Position numbers and translations under genes: made by a program | Shown here: in pieces, positions 36,995-45,603 of the stretch | How the letters are laid out: each line of letters opens with the position of its first letter | Position numbering within the stretch: the stretch's first letter is position 1 | Assembly: GCF_013166575.1 (NCBI RefSeq) | Contig: NZ_JABKKE010000014.1 | Coordinates: forward strand, 1-64,000 | DNA length: 64,000 nt | Reading direction: 5' to 3' | Source of the DNA: Xylanibacter rodentium | Lineage (GTDB): Bacteria > Bacteroidota > Bacteroidia > Bacteroidales > Bacteroidaceae | The notes under the pieces: model-generated | Told to the model about the DNA's origin: nothing | The model's database searches: none | What the model saw: only the letters and a program-made list of their open reading frames with translations

Positions 36995-37026
36995 TTTGGC
37001 TATTCACAAAAATCTCCGTATCTTTG
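36995..37026 (+). promoter_or_regulatory. tRNA-Leu promoter
   Basis: -33 TTTG at 36995-36998, 20-bp spacer, -7 TATCTTTG at 37019-37026: an exact match to the Bacteroidetes consensus, 11 bp before the tRNA. Confidence 0.8.
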
Positions 37027-37036
37027 CACCCGTTAT

Positions 37037-37118
37037 GCGCTTGTGGCGAAATTGGTAGACGCGCCAGACTTAGGATCTGGTGATTTCGGTCGTGTAGGTT
37101 CGAGTCCTATCAGGCGCA
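37037..37118 (+). tRNA. tRNA-Leu (anticodon UAG)
   Basis: An 82-nt class II tRNA. The acceptor GCGCTTG pairs with CAGGCGC, D arm GGCGAAATTGGTAGACGC, anticodon stem CCAGA / TCTGG with loop CTTAGGA, then a long variable arm (TGATTTCGGTCGTG) and T loop TTCGAGT. The anticodon TAG reads CUN leucine codons. The discriminator base is A; the CCA end is not encoded. Confidence 0.95.
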
Positions 37119-37208
37119 CAACGAATAAGGAAAAGGCTTCGCAGTAAGAAATCACAGTCATGAACACCTTTTCCTTTAAGAAGCAACCGTGATTTATCAT
37201 TTTTACCA

Positions 37209-39821
37209 TCACCCCTTTCCTCCCACAATCTTCTTGATATCATTCAGTTTATTGAGAGCCTCAACCGGTGTAAGGTTGTTGATGTCAAGCCCGAGAATCT
37301 CATCGCGAATCTGGCACAATACAGGATCATCGAGCTGAAAGAACGACAGTTGCATGCCATCGTGTGCATCACCGATGGTTGCGGCAGGCTTGCCTGATGC
37401 CCCAACCGACGCATTGTCGGCCTCAAGCTGATGAAGTATAACATTGGCACGTTTCACTATACTCTTTGGCATGCCGGCTATATCGGCCACATGTATACCA
37501 AACGAGTGTTCCGAACCGCCACGCGTAAGCTTACGCACAAAGATAACCTTGTCACCGGCCTCCTTCACACTAACATTATAGTTCTTTATACGCTTGAAGT
37601 TTTTCTCCATCTCGTTCAGTTCATGATAGTGTGTGGCGAACAGCGTGCGGGCACGGGCCCTTCGATTCTCATGCAGATACTCCACGATGGCCCATGCTAT
37701 GCTGATGCCATCGTAGGTAGACGTGCCACGGCCAAGTTCGTCGAAAAGCACAAGCGAGCGCGGCGATACATTGTTGAGAATGTTCGATGCCTCAGTCATC
37801 TCAACCATAAAGGTTGACTCGCCCAATGAGATATTGTCACTTGCCCCCACACGTGTGAACACCTTGTCCACCAAACCAATCCGCGCACTTTCGGCCGGCA
37901 CGAAACAGCCCACCTGAGCCATCAGTACTATCAAGGCCGTCTGACGCAGCAGGGCCGACTTACCGGCCATGTTCGGACCGGTGATTATCATTATCTGCTG
38001 TTTCTCACTGTCCAGGTATATGTCGTTGGGCACAAACTGCTCACCGGGCGGCAACTGTGTCTCTATGACCGGATGGCGGCCCTGACGTATGTCTATAATG
38101 TCTGTCGAGTCTATCCCGGGACGTATATATCCATGTTCCTCGGCCGACTTGGCAAACGACAGCAGACAGTCGAGACGTGCTATAATGTTGGCATTGATCT
38201 GAATCTGCGGTATAAACTCCTGCATGGACATTATCAGCTCATTGAAAAGCCGAGCCTCAAGCGACAGAATCTTGTCTTCGGCACCAAGTATCTTCTCCTC
38301 ATATTCCTTCAGTTCCTGAGTGATATAACGCTCGGCATTGGCCAAAGTCTGCTTTCGCACCCAATCCTTCGGCACACGGTCCTTGTAGGTATTGCGCACT
38401 TCGAGATAATAGCCGAACACGTTGTTGTAGCCTATCTTCAGACTGGCAATGCCCGTCTGCTCCGTCTCACGTTCCTGTATACGCATAAGATAATCCTTGC
38501 CGCTGTATGCAATATTGCGTAGCTCGTCGAGTTCGGCACTCACGCCGCTGCATATCACTCCGCCACGGTTCACCATCTGCGGCGCATCTGGCTCCACCTC
38601 GCGCTCTATACGGTCGCGCAACGACTCACACAGGTTGAGTTGCTCGCCCACCCGCTTGAGAACGTCGTTGCCGGCATACAGACAGGCTGTCTTTATAGGC
38701 ATCACGGCCTGCAGAGCCGTTTTCAACTGAACCACCTCACGCGGCGAAACACGTCCCGTAGCCACTTTCGAAATGATGCGTTCAAGGTCACCCATACGAT
38801 GCAACTGCTCGTCTATACACTGTCGGAAATCAGGCTCACGAAAGAAGTAATCCACAATATCGAGACGGTCTGTTATAGGACGCTCGTCCTTCAGGGGAAA
38901 CACCAGCCACCGGCGCAACAACCGGCCCCCCATTGGCGACACCGTACGATCCATCACATCAAGCAACGATGCCCCGTCATCCTGCATCGCACTGAGCAGT
39001 TCCAGGCTGCGTATGGTGAATTTATCGAGTCGCACGTAGCGCTCTTCCTCTATACGGGTTATGGCCGTGATATGGCCTATCTGTGTGTGTTGCGTGAGTT
39101 CGAGATACTGCAATATTGCCCCTGCGGCAATGATTCCGTTCTGCAGATGGTCCACTCCGAATCCTTTCAGGTTTTTCACACCGAAATGGCGCAGCAGCTT
39201 CTGCCGTGCGCTTTGATCTGTAAAGACCCAGTCATCAAGTTCGAACGTAAAGAAACGGTTGCCGAAACAGCGTTCGAAATCTTGCTTGCGCGCACGGTCG
39301 TAAAGCACCTCCTTGGGCGAGAAGTTACCGAGCAGCTTGTCCACATAGTCCTGTGTGCCCTCACCGGTAAGGAACTCGCCGGTGGATATGTCTAAAAAGG
39401 CCACGCCGCAGGCCGACTTACCAAAATGCACAGCGGCAAGAAAGTTGTTTTCCTTATAATTCAGCACATTGTCGCTCATGGCCACACCCGGCGTCACAAG
39501 TTCGGTGATGCCGCGTTTGACGAGTTTTTTGGTCAGTTTCGGGTCTTCCAACTGGTCGCAAATGGCTACGCGTTTGCCCGCACGTACAAGTTTTGGCAAA
39601 TATGTATCAAGCGCATGATGTGGAAATCCGGCCATCTCCGTACCTCCGTTGCTACGTCGTGTCAGCGTGATGCCGAGTATGCGTGATGCAGTGGTGGCAT
39701 CTTCACAATATGTCTCGTAAAAGTCTCCACAACGAAACAGCAGCACAGCATCGGGATGCTTTGCTTTCAGGTCGAAAAACTGTTTCATCATCGGGGTCAG
39801 TTCCTTGTCTTTCGTCGCCAT
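37209..39821 (-). CDS. mutS: DNA mismatch repair ATPase MutS
   Basis: An 870-residue MutS1. The N-terminal mismatch-binding domain has the Phe-x-Glu wedge in GDFYETY (Phe34, Glu36). Connector, lever and clamp domains follow, then the ATPase with Walker [14 protein letters not shown] and [16 protein letters not shown]. The C-terminus ends in the helix-turn-helix dimerisation region. It recognises mismatches and recruits the downstream repair machinery. The start [10 protein letters not shown] at 39821 is chosen because the open frame upstream runs through a TAACTTTG promoter box and a family A repeat. Confidence 0.97.
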   Translation of the reverse strand: MATKDKELTPMMKQFFDLKAKHPDAVLLFRCGDFYETYCEDATTASRILGITLTRRSNGGTEMAGFPHHALDTYLPKLVRAGKRVAICDQLEDPKLTKKLVKRGITELVTPGVAMSDNVLNYKENNFLAAVHFGKSACGVAFLDISTGEFLTGEGTQDYVDKLLGNFSPKEVLYDRARKQDFERCFGNRFFTFELDDWVFTDQSARQKLLRHFGVKNLKGFGVDHLQNGIIAAGAILQYLELTQHTQIGHITAITRIEEERYVRLDKFTIRSLELLSAMQDDGASLLDVMDRTVSPMGGRLLRRWLVFPLKDERPITDRLDIVDYFFREPDFRQCIDEQLHRMGDLERIISKVATGRVSPREVVQLKTALQAVMPIKTACLYAGNDVLKRVGEQLNLCESLRDRIEREVEPDAPQMVNRGGVICSGVSAELDELRNIAYSGKDYLMRIQERETEQTGIASLKIGYNNVFGYYLEVRNTYKDRVPKDWVRKQTLANAERYITQELKEYEEKILGAEDKILSLEARLFNELIMSMQEFIPQIQINANIIARLDCLLSFAKSAEEHGYIRPGIDSTDIIDIRQGRHPVIETQLPPGEQFVPNDIYLDSEKQQIMIITGPNMAGKSALLRQTALIVLMAQVGCFVPAESARIGLVDKVFTRVGASDNISLGESTFMVEMTEASNILNNVSPRSLVLFDELGRGTSTYDGISIAWAIVEYLHENRRARARTLFATHYHELNEMEKNFKRIKNYNVSVKEAGDKVIFVRKLTRGGSEHSFGIHVADIAGMPKSIVKRANVILHQLEADNASVGASGKPAATIGDAHDGMQLSFFQLDDPVLCQIRDEILGLDINNLTPVEALNKLNDIKKIVGGKG

Positions 39822-39842
39822 ATACAGTGTTTTTAGAGTATG

Positions 39843-39850
39843 CAAAGTTA
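39843..39850 (-). promoter_or_regulatory. mutS promoter -7 box
   Basis: Minus strand TAACTTTG, about 22 bp before the mutS ATG. CAAAA about 20 bp further to the right may serve as the -33 element. Confidence 0.6.
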
Positions 39851-39915
39851 CTCCAAATGATGCGAAAAACAAAATTAAATGGATGGTTTTATGAAAACGA
39901 AGAATGCAATCCGAT

Positions 39916-39975
39916 GTTTTCGTTAAGCGAAATGAGCAAGGCGAAACTTCTTTCTGCTCTGCCATGGCGATAAAA
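39916..39975 (-). repeat. Family A imperfect palindrome, copy 5, third inner-stem variant
   Basis: GTTTTCGTTAAGCGAAAT and CATGGCGATAAAAC outer parts enclose GAGC...GAAA-CTTC-TTTC...GCTC, a third version of the inner hairpin. It lies in the mutS/rpn intergenic region, preceded by AATGCAATCCGA as at other copies. Confidence 0.75.
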
Positions 39976-40190
39976 CATACATGAAACGAAAGGAATAATG
40001 TTATTCAGAAGTTCTGCAACACCAACTTATTCTCATTGTAAAGACTGTTGTTCTTTAAATAAGCTACAAGAAGTTTGAAATAATATTTCCTTCTCAAAAA
40101 ACTTGCCTGTTTGCAAAACAATAATTATCTTTGCAGAAGATAGGCTGCATCTCAGCAATTCAAGCGAGCTTGATTGCATTCGGTTTGCAC

Positions 40191-40198
40191 TATCTTTG
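40191..40198 (+). promoter_or_regulatory. Promoter -7 box of the Rpn-family gene
   Basis: TATCTTTG 17-23 bp before the possible starts. A second TATCTTTG is at 40126-40133, so tandem promoters are possible. Confidence 0.55.
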
Positions 40199-40214
40199 CA
40201 ATATATAAACATTC

Positions 40215-41165
40215 ATGCTTATGGGAAACTTCATCAACCCTTTTTCGGATGTAGGCTTCAAACGTATATTCGGACAGGAAATGTCAAAGCCGTTACTTAT
40301 CGATTTCCTCAACAACCTGCTTGAAGGTGAGCGTTATATCACCAATCTGCAGTTTCTTGACAAGGAACAGATTCCCGTAAGCAATGACGACAGATCGCTG
40401 ATATACGACATTTATTGCGAGACGGACACAGGCGAAAACATCATAGTCGAGATGCAAAACCGCTCGCAGACTTACTTCAAGCAACGAACAGTCTACTATG
40501 CCTCACGTGCCATTGCCGCACAAGGAGAACGAGGATCGGAATGGCGCTATGACGTCAAAGCTGTATATTGCATATCATTTCTTAATTTCTGCCAAAGCGA
40601 GATTTCCAATGAATTTCGCACCGATGTTGCTCTGATGGACATGAACAGCCACAAACTGTTTTCGGACAAGATGCGCCTGATATATCTGCAACTTCCTCTG
40701 TTCATAAAAGATGTAGACGAGTGTGAGAATGACTTTGAACGATGGATTTATGTACTTAAAAATATGGAAACACTTAACAGACTACCATTTGCGGCCAAAA
40801 GTGCCGTATTCAAGCGTCTTGCCGAGATAACAGACCTTGCCTCACTGAGCAAACAGGAACGTATGATGTATGATGACAGTCTGCGACGCTTTCGCGATAC
40901 TATAGGAGTTATGGAGTATGCCATTGTAAATGGAAGGGAAGAGGGACGTGCTGAAGGACTTAAAGAAGGACATGCTGAAGGTCTTAAAGAAGGACATGCT
41001 GAAGGTCTTAAAGAAGGACGTGCTGAAGGTCTTAAAGAAGGACGCGCTGAAGGTGAAATTTCAGGTAAGACTGATGTTGCACGCAAATTGAAATTATATG
41101 GCATGGATTCAACCACAATATCCCAGATGACGGGTATTCCGGTTGAAGATATAGACATTCTATAG
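40215..41165 (+). CDS. Rpn-family recombination-promoting nuclease / PD-(D/E)XK transposase-like protein
   Basis: A 316-residue protein of the Rpn (PD-(D/E)XK nuclease transposase-like) family. The nuclease core is at residues 1-130: FSDVGFKRIFG, then Asp65 in LIYDIYC and Glu79-x-Gln81 in IIVEMQN. A helical middle part is followed by a region of four and a half 8-residue repeats (AEGLKEGH/R, residues about 246-280) and a C-terminal domain KTDVARKLKLYGM...IDIL. Rpn proteins promote RecA-independent recombination in E. coli and can act as toxic phage-defence nucleases, with an internally started C-terminal product as antitoxin. Met217, Met218 and Met233 are possible internal starts. ATG at 40221 is an alternative main start. 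Confidence 0.88.
   Translation: MLMGNFINPFSDVGFKRIFGQEMSKPLLIDFLNNLLEGERYITNLQFLDKEQIPVSNDDRSLIYDIYCETDTGENIIVEMQNRSQTYFKQRTVYYASRAIAAQGERGSEWRYDVKAVYCISFLNFCQSEISNEFRTDVALMDMNSHKLFSDKMRLIYLQLPLFIKDVDECENDFERWIYVLKNMETLNRLPFAAKSAVFKRLAEITDLASLSKQERMMYDDSLRRFRDTIGVMEYAIVNGREEGRAEGLKEGHAEGLKEGHAEGLKEGRAEGLKEGRAEGEISGKTDVARKLKLYGMDSTTISQMTGIPVEDIDIL
40950..41054 (+). repeat. 24-bp coding tandem repeat in the Rpn-family gene
   Basis: Four full units of GCTGAAGGTCTTAAAGAAGG plus four more bases, and a partial fifth, nearly identical at DNA level. Such identity implies recent expansion and a copy number that may vary between strains without shifting the frame. Confidence 0.9.
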
Positions 41166-41252
41166 TTTTGACACACACCCATCTTCACTGGTTCAGAAAG
41201 AAGCAGTCCCCCGTTCACGCCACAGCCGCATAGCGGAACAGCCCTATCTGGA

Positions 41253-41340
41253 AAACAATGTTATTGACATTACTCTGTAAAGTCAATAACTTCAGCAAGT
41301 AAAGTCATTAACCTAAATATGTAAAGTCAATGACTTTACT
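41253..41340. repeat. Family F cluster of TAAAGTCAATAAC motifs
   Basis: Three to four copies of GTAAAGTCAATAACTT-like sequence, some inverted (TTATTGACATT, AATGACTTTAC). It is related to the cluster at 234-301. No gene is seen in 41166-41711. Confidence 0.6.
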
Positions 41341-41518
41341 GTCCCAAACGGTCACCGCCACATTATACTACAATGGTTATTGATGAACGAGTAACCTGCA
41401 ACACATAGTTATATATAGAATTGCTATTGGTAAATGAACGAGAGGGGATTTATAAGAATTTAGAATCGCATAAATGAGGCTGTGCCAAAATATAAATATT
41501 GCATAAAGTAGAGACATA

Positions 41519-41622
41519 TTTTCACTGCGTTCAACAACACATCTTGTATTTGTCCGTTTGTAACATATTGATATTCCGTATATTTGGCGAACAAATAGAC
41601 ATGTTGTTGAACGCAGTGAAAA
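41519..41622. repeat. Family E inverted-repeat element, copy 1
   Basis: Perfect 21-bp ends TTTTCACTGCGTTCAACAAC + A and its complement. The interior (CTTGTATTTGTCCG ... GGCGAACAAATAG) resembles, in opposite orientation, the sequence at 42323-42400. The two copies flank the lipoprotein gene 41712-42275. Confidence 0.8.
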
Positions 41623-41711
41623 ATGATTACAATCAATCTGATTGCCGTCTATCGTATTTTGAATACTGGTTTACAAGGAGTTTATTGTCCGTGATAGGGC
41701 AGATATGATTC

Positions 41712-42275
41712 TTATATTTTTCGTGAGTACCGCATAAGGATTTTTTGGGCATCTGAATCCCAAAAAACTATTGAAACAAATTTTATAGAATTCAATTCCG
41801 TAGGTTCTTTCTGTACTCCTACGATGTATGTTTTTACGACAGAACCTTGTTTAATATACATTATTTGTCCATCCCTTGCATATGCATAGTTACTACCCAA
41901 TGACCATGTAAATGGTTCTGTCTCAATTTCATTTCTATACGTGTACCAGAAAAAGCCGTCTTTACTTGAAGTGAATTCGATACCCTCGCTACGCAACTTT
42001 TTCACCATTTCCATGTTCCCTTGTGATTCATATACCAATGAAGTTGTAAATTCGTTTCCGTCTTTTTCTAATGAATCTATATACCAATTATGGAGAAAAT
42101 CACTAACCTTATATCGTGATGTTTGCGTGTCATCACCTCCAACTTCTTCATCTCCTCCCGTTCCGGCATTCTCGATGTCATCTATGTTATCATCATCGTC
42201 ATCACTGCTGCAGGCTGTGAATGCCAGCATGCACGTCATGGCTGCGAAAAGCCATAAAAATGTTCTCTTTTTCAT
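41712..42275 (-). CDS. Hypothetical lipoprotein with acidic linker
   Basis: A 187-residue lipoprotein: signal MKKRTFLWLFAAMTCMLAFT, lipobox Cys, then SSDDDDDNIDDIENAG, an Asp-rich stretch as in Bacteroidetes surface-exported lipoproteins. The beta-rich remainder (YKVSDFLHNWYIDSLEKDG, FVSIVFWDSDAQKILM) has no family I recognise. ATG at 42275 is chosen because the signal peptide begins there; the upstream frame runs through a family E repeat. The gene is bracketed by inverted family E elements, suggesting acquisition or rearrangement. Confidence 0.7.
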   Translation of the reverse strand: MKKRTFLWLFAAMTCMLAFTACSSDDDDDNIDDIENAGTGGDEEVGGDDTQTSRYKVSDFLHNWYIDSLEKDGNEFTTSLVYESQGNMEMVKKLRSEGIEFTSSKDGFFWYTYRNEIETEPFTWSLGSNYAYARDGQIMYIKQGSVVKTYIVGVQKEPTELNSIKFVSIVFWDSDAQKILMRYSRKI

Positions 42276-42322
42276 TGTTGTATAAATATTTGTTTTTGAA
42301 TTGTTTTTAATTAATAGACTAG

Positions 42323-42400
42323 GCATATTACTGTATTTGTCCGCCAAATAAATATTGAGTATCAGCATGTTACTAGCAGACAAATACAAGAATGTGTCCC
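42323..42400. repeat. Family E element, copy 2 (inverted relative to copy 1)
   Basis: The reverse complement shares TTGTATTTGTCYG, GTAACATRYTGATA and ATTTGGCGRACAAATA in order with copy 1. The long perfect terminal arms of copy 1 are missing, so this is a core or decayed copy. Confidence 0.7.
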
Positions 42401-42450
42401 TACTATAAATATCAGCATTTCGCCACGCCACCGAACCGTGGCGTCCACAG

Positions 42451-42732
42451 CTATATCAGTCCGTCCCCGCCGCATACGGAGCATTTGCCGGTACCCTTGC
42501 AGTCGGGACATTTGCCCGTATTCCTGCAATAGCTGCAAGGATCTTCATCGAGGTTCACCCCGTAGCATATAGGGCATTTTCCGGTGGTGCCGCAGAATAT
42601 ACATCCACCGAACCCGTAGCACGAATAGCAGCTTTCGGAGCCTTCATCCTCGTCTTCCTCGCACGAGGTGAACACGAACTGCATCATGAAGCTTGTCGCT
42701 ACGCAGAGCAGTATAGTCAATTTGTGTTTCAT
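42451..42732 (-). CDS. Cysteine-rich lipoprotein with DnaJ-type CxxC repeats
   Basis: A 93-residue lipoprotein (lipobox FTSC) with an acidic EEDEDEGSE stretch and then 12 cysteines in repeated CxxCxG-like motifs (CYSCYGFGGCIFCG, CPICYG, CSYCRNTGKCPDCKGTGKC, CSVCGGDG), like the zinc-binding centre of DnaJ but without J domain. It probably binds zinc on the outside of the cytosol; partner unknown. The next gene also ends in such motifs, which suggests a joint role. Confidence 0.7.
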   Translation of the reverse strand: MKHKLTILLCVATSFMMQFVFTSCEEDEDEGSESCYSCYGFGGCIFCGTTGKCPICYGVNLDEDPCSYCRNTGKCPDCKGTGKCSVCGGDGLI

Positions 42733-42781
42733 AATCGCTGTTTCTTTTTGATTGGGTATTTGTATGAATATTACCGATGTG

Positions 42782-43435
42782 TCAGTAATTGAGTTTACCT
42801 GTACCGCTGCACAGGTCGCACCTTACGTGCATGTGCCCCGTACCTTTCTCCGCACAGCAGATGTTGCAGTATTTCCTTTGTCCGGCAGAGTAGTGCTCCT
42901 TGATTTTCAGTCCTGTTCCGTTGCAGAGCGTACAAACACGATGCGTAGTCGAACGCGATGACGAAGAGCTTCCCGACGAGTACGAACTTGACACGCCCGG
43001 ACTGTAGCTGCTGCCGGCGCTTTGGTAATTCGTTGCTGGAACAAACGGATTCGGTATGCCGGCATTGGCACATGCAGCCACCACCTTGTTCTTCGTGTCG
43101 TCCGCCCACCCGTACTTATTCCACACGGTTTTCAGAACTTTGTCTCTCGATGCGGATGCTATGTTGTATGCACCGCAATAACTTTCCGCAGCATTGGCAT
43201 AGTCGCCTTGTGCGGCGTAGACTTCGCCCAGGCGATAGAACTTCAGATAGTTCTGCATATCCGCCGACTGGAGAGACGGGTTGTTGAGCACCTTCTTTAT
43301 CGTGTTGGCCTCCAGCACCTGTGATGTGCCCTGGGCTACACCGTTCAGTATGCTTTTCCATATATTCTGTGCCTGCAGTTGCAGTGACATGCACAGAATC
43401 ATAACAAAAGCCGTAATCAACCTTCTTGCTATCAT
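42782..43435 (-). CDS. Exported protein with TPR-like part and C-terminal zinc-finger-like motifs
   Basis: A 217-residue exported protein (signal LITAFVMILCMSLQLQAQ). Residues 55-95 contain a tetratricopeptide-like helix pair (NYLKFYRLGEVYAAQGDYANAAES). A Ser-rich linker (residues about 135-163) leads to a C-terminal CTLCNGTG...CNICC...CDLCSGTG block of DnaJ central-domain type. It starts upstream of the cysteine-rich lipoprotein gene (50 bp apart) and probably forms a two-gene unit with it. Function unknown. Confidence 0.7.
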   Translation of the reverse strand: MIARRLITAFVMILCMSLQLQAQNIWKSILNGVAQGTSQVLEANTIKKVLNNPSLQSADMQNYLKFYRLGEVYAAQGDYANAAESYCGAYNIASASRDKVLKTVWNKYGWADDTKNKVVAACANAGIPNPFVPATNYQSAGSSYSPGVSSSYSSGSSSSSRSTTHRVCTLCNGTGLKIKEHYSAGQRKYCNICCAEKGTGHMHVRCDLCSGTGKLNY

Positions 43436-43544
43436 AATAATTTATAAATATGTTTTTTAATCCAAGGCAACGAAACAGGTATCTGTATATACTTGTGCGT
43501 TTACAGTGTCCGTGTTCCGTTGCTCTCATTTTGGTCTTTGCCTA

Positions 43545-44240
43545 TTATATGCCTTCAATCTCAGTTACTTCAGAAAGATAGGGTGTCTTGCTACCCATAT
43601 AATTCATTGCTTCTTGCCTTACTATGCCTATACCAGGAGCCACATATAAAGTTTGTTCCTCGTCAACATTCTGACGTGACACACGCCCTGTTATTCGTCC
43701 CGTGATTTTCAAACATTTTATGTCTCCGGCCTTTGTCTGAAGTGTTGTCTCTTCTGTCACTTTGAAATTCTTGAATGTCACTTCATTGTTTATCGTGGAG
43801 CCCATGAATTTCATAGACGCCTTCAAGGTTCCACCTTCCAGCTCATCGCCAACTTTCAGTGTTTTCGGCATTTTCAGAAGATATCCCGAACGGTTGTCAT
43901 TACCCATACTGCCATACATTAGGTCAAGCGTGAGATAGTATGCTCCGTCTTCCACTGTGACCGATGTCTGCATTCCATCCCCGGCTCCCATCAGTGCGGC
44001 GCTTTTCGACGGTTTCCCTTTTTTGTTGAGCATTGTGTAGAGATGTGTCACTTTGTGTTTGCCACCATCATCTGAAACATCAGTTACAGTCCTTTCTACA
44101 TGACCACGCAATTTGTTGGCATATATCACGGCATAACGTACTCGAGAACCTTTTCTTTGCTGTATATACCCCTCCGACCCTTGTGAAAACATTGCGACAC
44201 AGAATAAGAATAAAGAAAATAATGTACCAAATCTTTTCAT
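43545..44240 (-). CDS. Exported hypothetical protein, DUF3108/TapB-like
   Basis: A 231-residue exported protein with a signal peptide (TLFSLFLFCVAMFSQG). The repeated beta-strand pattern and the ends (LQTKAGDIKCLKITGRITGR, LYVAPGIGIVRQEAM) resemble DUF3108/TapB-like proteins that are predicted to form a periplasmic beta-barrel-like fold. No catalytic residues are visible. It lies between the zinc-finger pair and an outer membrane barrel gene on the same strand, but spacing does not prove an operon. Confidence 0.65.
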   Translation of the reverse strand: MKRFGTLFSLFLFCVAMFSQGSEGYIQQRKGSRVRYAVIYANKLRGHVERTVTDVSDDGGKHKVTHLYTMLNKKGKPSKSAALMGAGDGMQTSVTVEDGAYYLTLDLMYGSMGNDNRSGYLLKMPKTLKVGDELEGGTLKASMKFMGSTINNEVTFKNFKVTEETTLQTKAGDIKCLKITGRITGRVSRQNVDEEQTLYVAPGIGIVRQEAMNYMGSKTPYLSEVTEIEGI

Positions 44241-44279
44241 ATATTTATGAACCTTTGATTAATACTTTAGATTAGCGCC

Positions 44280-44933
44280 TTAAAAAAGCCCTGTCAGACC
44301 AATAGTAAAATAGTCTGCAGTGTATTCTTTAGAAAACTTGAATTTGTTGAAATCCCAACGGTAACCGGCATATATACCCCAATCTGTTCCAGATACCTTG
44401 CCTAATTTTACACCTACTCTCGGATACAGGAACAATCCGAAATCACCGTTGCTGTCTTTACGGATTTCCGTTTTGGGCCTGTTGGAGCCAGACAGCTGCT
44501 GGGCTAATGGAATGGAATTTCTTGTACCACTTGTGCTTTGGGTTTTGTACTCTGTAGACACATGACAGTATTCAAAACCGGCAGTACCTTCGATAAATAC
44601 AGCCTTGCCGAGCCAATAACGGTAGTTGTATCCCAAACTTACCCGCCATCCATCGTTTTTCGTCACAGTATCGTTTGTGTCACCCCACAACCATGAAAAG
44701 CCGACCATGACATGATTGTAAATCAAGTTAAAGCCCATTCCAAATCCACCGTCTATGCCTTGGTATTCAGCTCCGAAGCCACATTTCAACACATCGTTAT
44801 CCGATTCACCGCTCTTGCCCGACGTCGTTTTTGTCTGTTCCGTTCCCTCCACATTGTCTTCCATGACCTTCTGTGCATTGACACTGCCGAACGTAAGGCA
44901 TAATGCACACACTGCTACAATTAGCTTTTTCAT
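44280..44933 (-). CDS. Outer membrane beta-barrel protein
   Basis: A 217-residue exported protein (signal KLIVAVCALCLTFGSVNAQ). The sequence alternates amphipathic strands and turns (GFGMGFNLIYNHVMVGFSWL, WRVSLGYNYRYWLGKAVFIEG, VSGTDWGIYAGYRWDFNKFK) and ends in Phe (FTIGLTGLF), as expected for a small 8-stranded barrel inserted by BAM. Function unknown. It ends 40 bp before the DUF3108/TapB-like gene's start. Confidence 0.75.
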   Translation of the reverse strand: MKKLIVAVCALCLTFGSVNAQKVMEDNVEGTEQTKTTSGKSGESDNDVLKCGFGAEYQGIDGGFGMGFNLIYNHVMVGFSWLWGDTNDTVTKNDGWRVSLGYNYRYWLGKAVFIEGTAGFEYCHVSTEYKTQSTSGTRNSIPLAQQLSGSNRPKTEIRKDSNGDFGLFLYPRVGVKLGKVSGTDWGIYAGYRWDFNKFKFSKEYTADYFTIGLTGLF

Positions 44934-45007
44934 AATAATATATTCAGCTTATAGCCACCTCAGATTCAGCTTTGTTTTATTGGTTTGAAATAGAATGAAA
45001 AAGACGT

Positions 45008-45043
45008 GAGTGGCTGTGTTGAACTTATCCCACACACAGGCTC
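45008..45043 (-). terminator. Terminator-like hairpin for the 45.1-45.3 kb transcript
   Basis: Minus strand CTGTGT...ACACAG stem followed after a few bases by CTTTTTC. It would end the leftward transcript from the promoter at 45291-45322. Confidence 0.4.
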
Positions 45044-45053
45044 TCGCATTGCC

Positions 45054-45149
45054 TTACCGGGGGATTAGCAACAGCAGTTCGCCCACGTCATGAGATATAT
45101 AATACAACGGTACGCCCATGGCAATGAGCATACACACAATGATATACAT
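45054..45149 (-). CDS. Possible 31-residue single-pass membrane protein
   Basis: MYIIVCMLIAMGVPLYYISH followed by a second hydrophobic stretch ending LLLIPR. It begins about 135 nt after the transcript start predicted from a strong promoter (-33 TTTG 45319-45322, -7 TACCTTTG 45291-45298, 20-bp spacer). The frame is open further upstream, but that part looks non-coding. The transcript could instead be a small RNA. Confidence 0.35.
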   Translation of the reverse strand: MYIIVCMLIAMGVPLYYISHDVGELLLLIPR

Positions 45150-45290
45150 CCGACATGGACGTTCCCGTCGCGCATCTTCCCCGATTGACAAATTTGCGAG
45201 ATTTGTGTGTAGAAGATAACGTCCGTAAACGTCCTTTTGTTTTACCCAAATGTCGTGTCGTCCAGCTCTTTCAAGCTGATTTGACAATTA

Positions 45291-45322
45291 CAAAGGTATG
45301 GTTTTTATTTGTTGCAGACAAA
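45291..45322 (-). promoter_or_regulatory. Strong consensus promoter without an obvious gene
   Basis: Minus strand TTTG, exactly 20 bp, TACCTTTG. It points to the leftward transcript 45285 to about 45000. The rest of 44934-45603 holds nothing else except the sirtuin promoter (TATATTTG near 45566). Confidence 0.65.
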
Positions 45323-45603
45323 TGTTTTTTCATGTTTTTTAAGTTTGTATATTGTTTTTGTGTCTGTTCGTCCGTCTACGGGGTTCATTCGTAATTCTGC
45401 ATCCGGCCTGCCGGATTGCGGGCCGCCAGATTTCCGGCCAGTCTGCACAACTCCCATTGCAACCGGAACATCCTTTTCCGCCCGGTTCAGGCAATATACG
45501 AAATGCAGATGGGGCAAAAGAAAACACGACAAGCGCTTGGTTTTAGACAAAAATGTAATATATTTGCAGATACAAAAGGATTCACACGACAAAACGATCG
45601 ATT

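Noticed and set aside
39822..39965. N-terminal extension of MutS
   Set aside because: The extension crosses a promoter box and a family A palindrome; [10 protein letters not shown] aligns with the normal MutS start.
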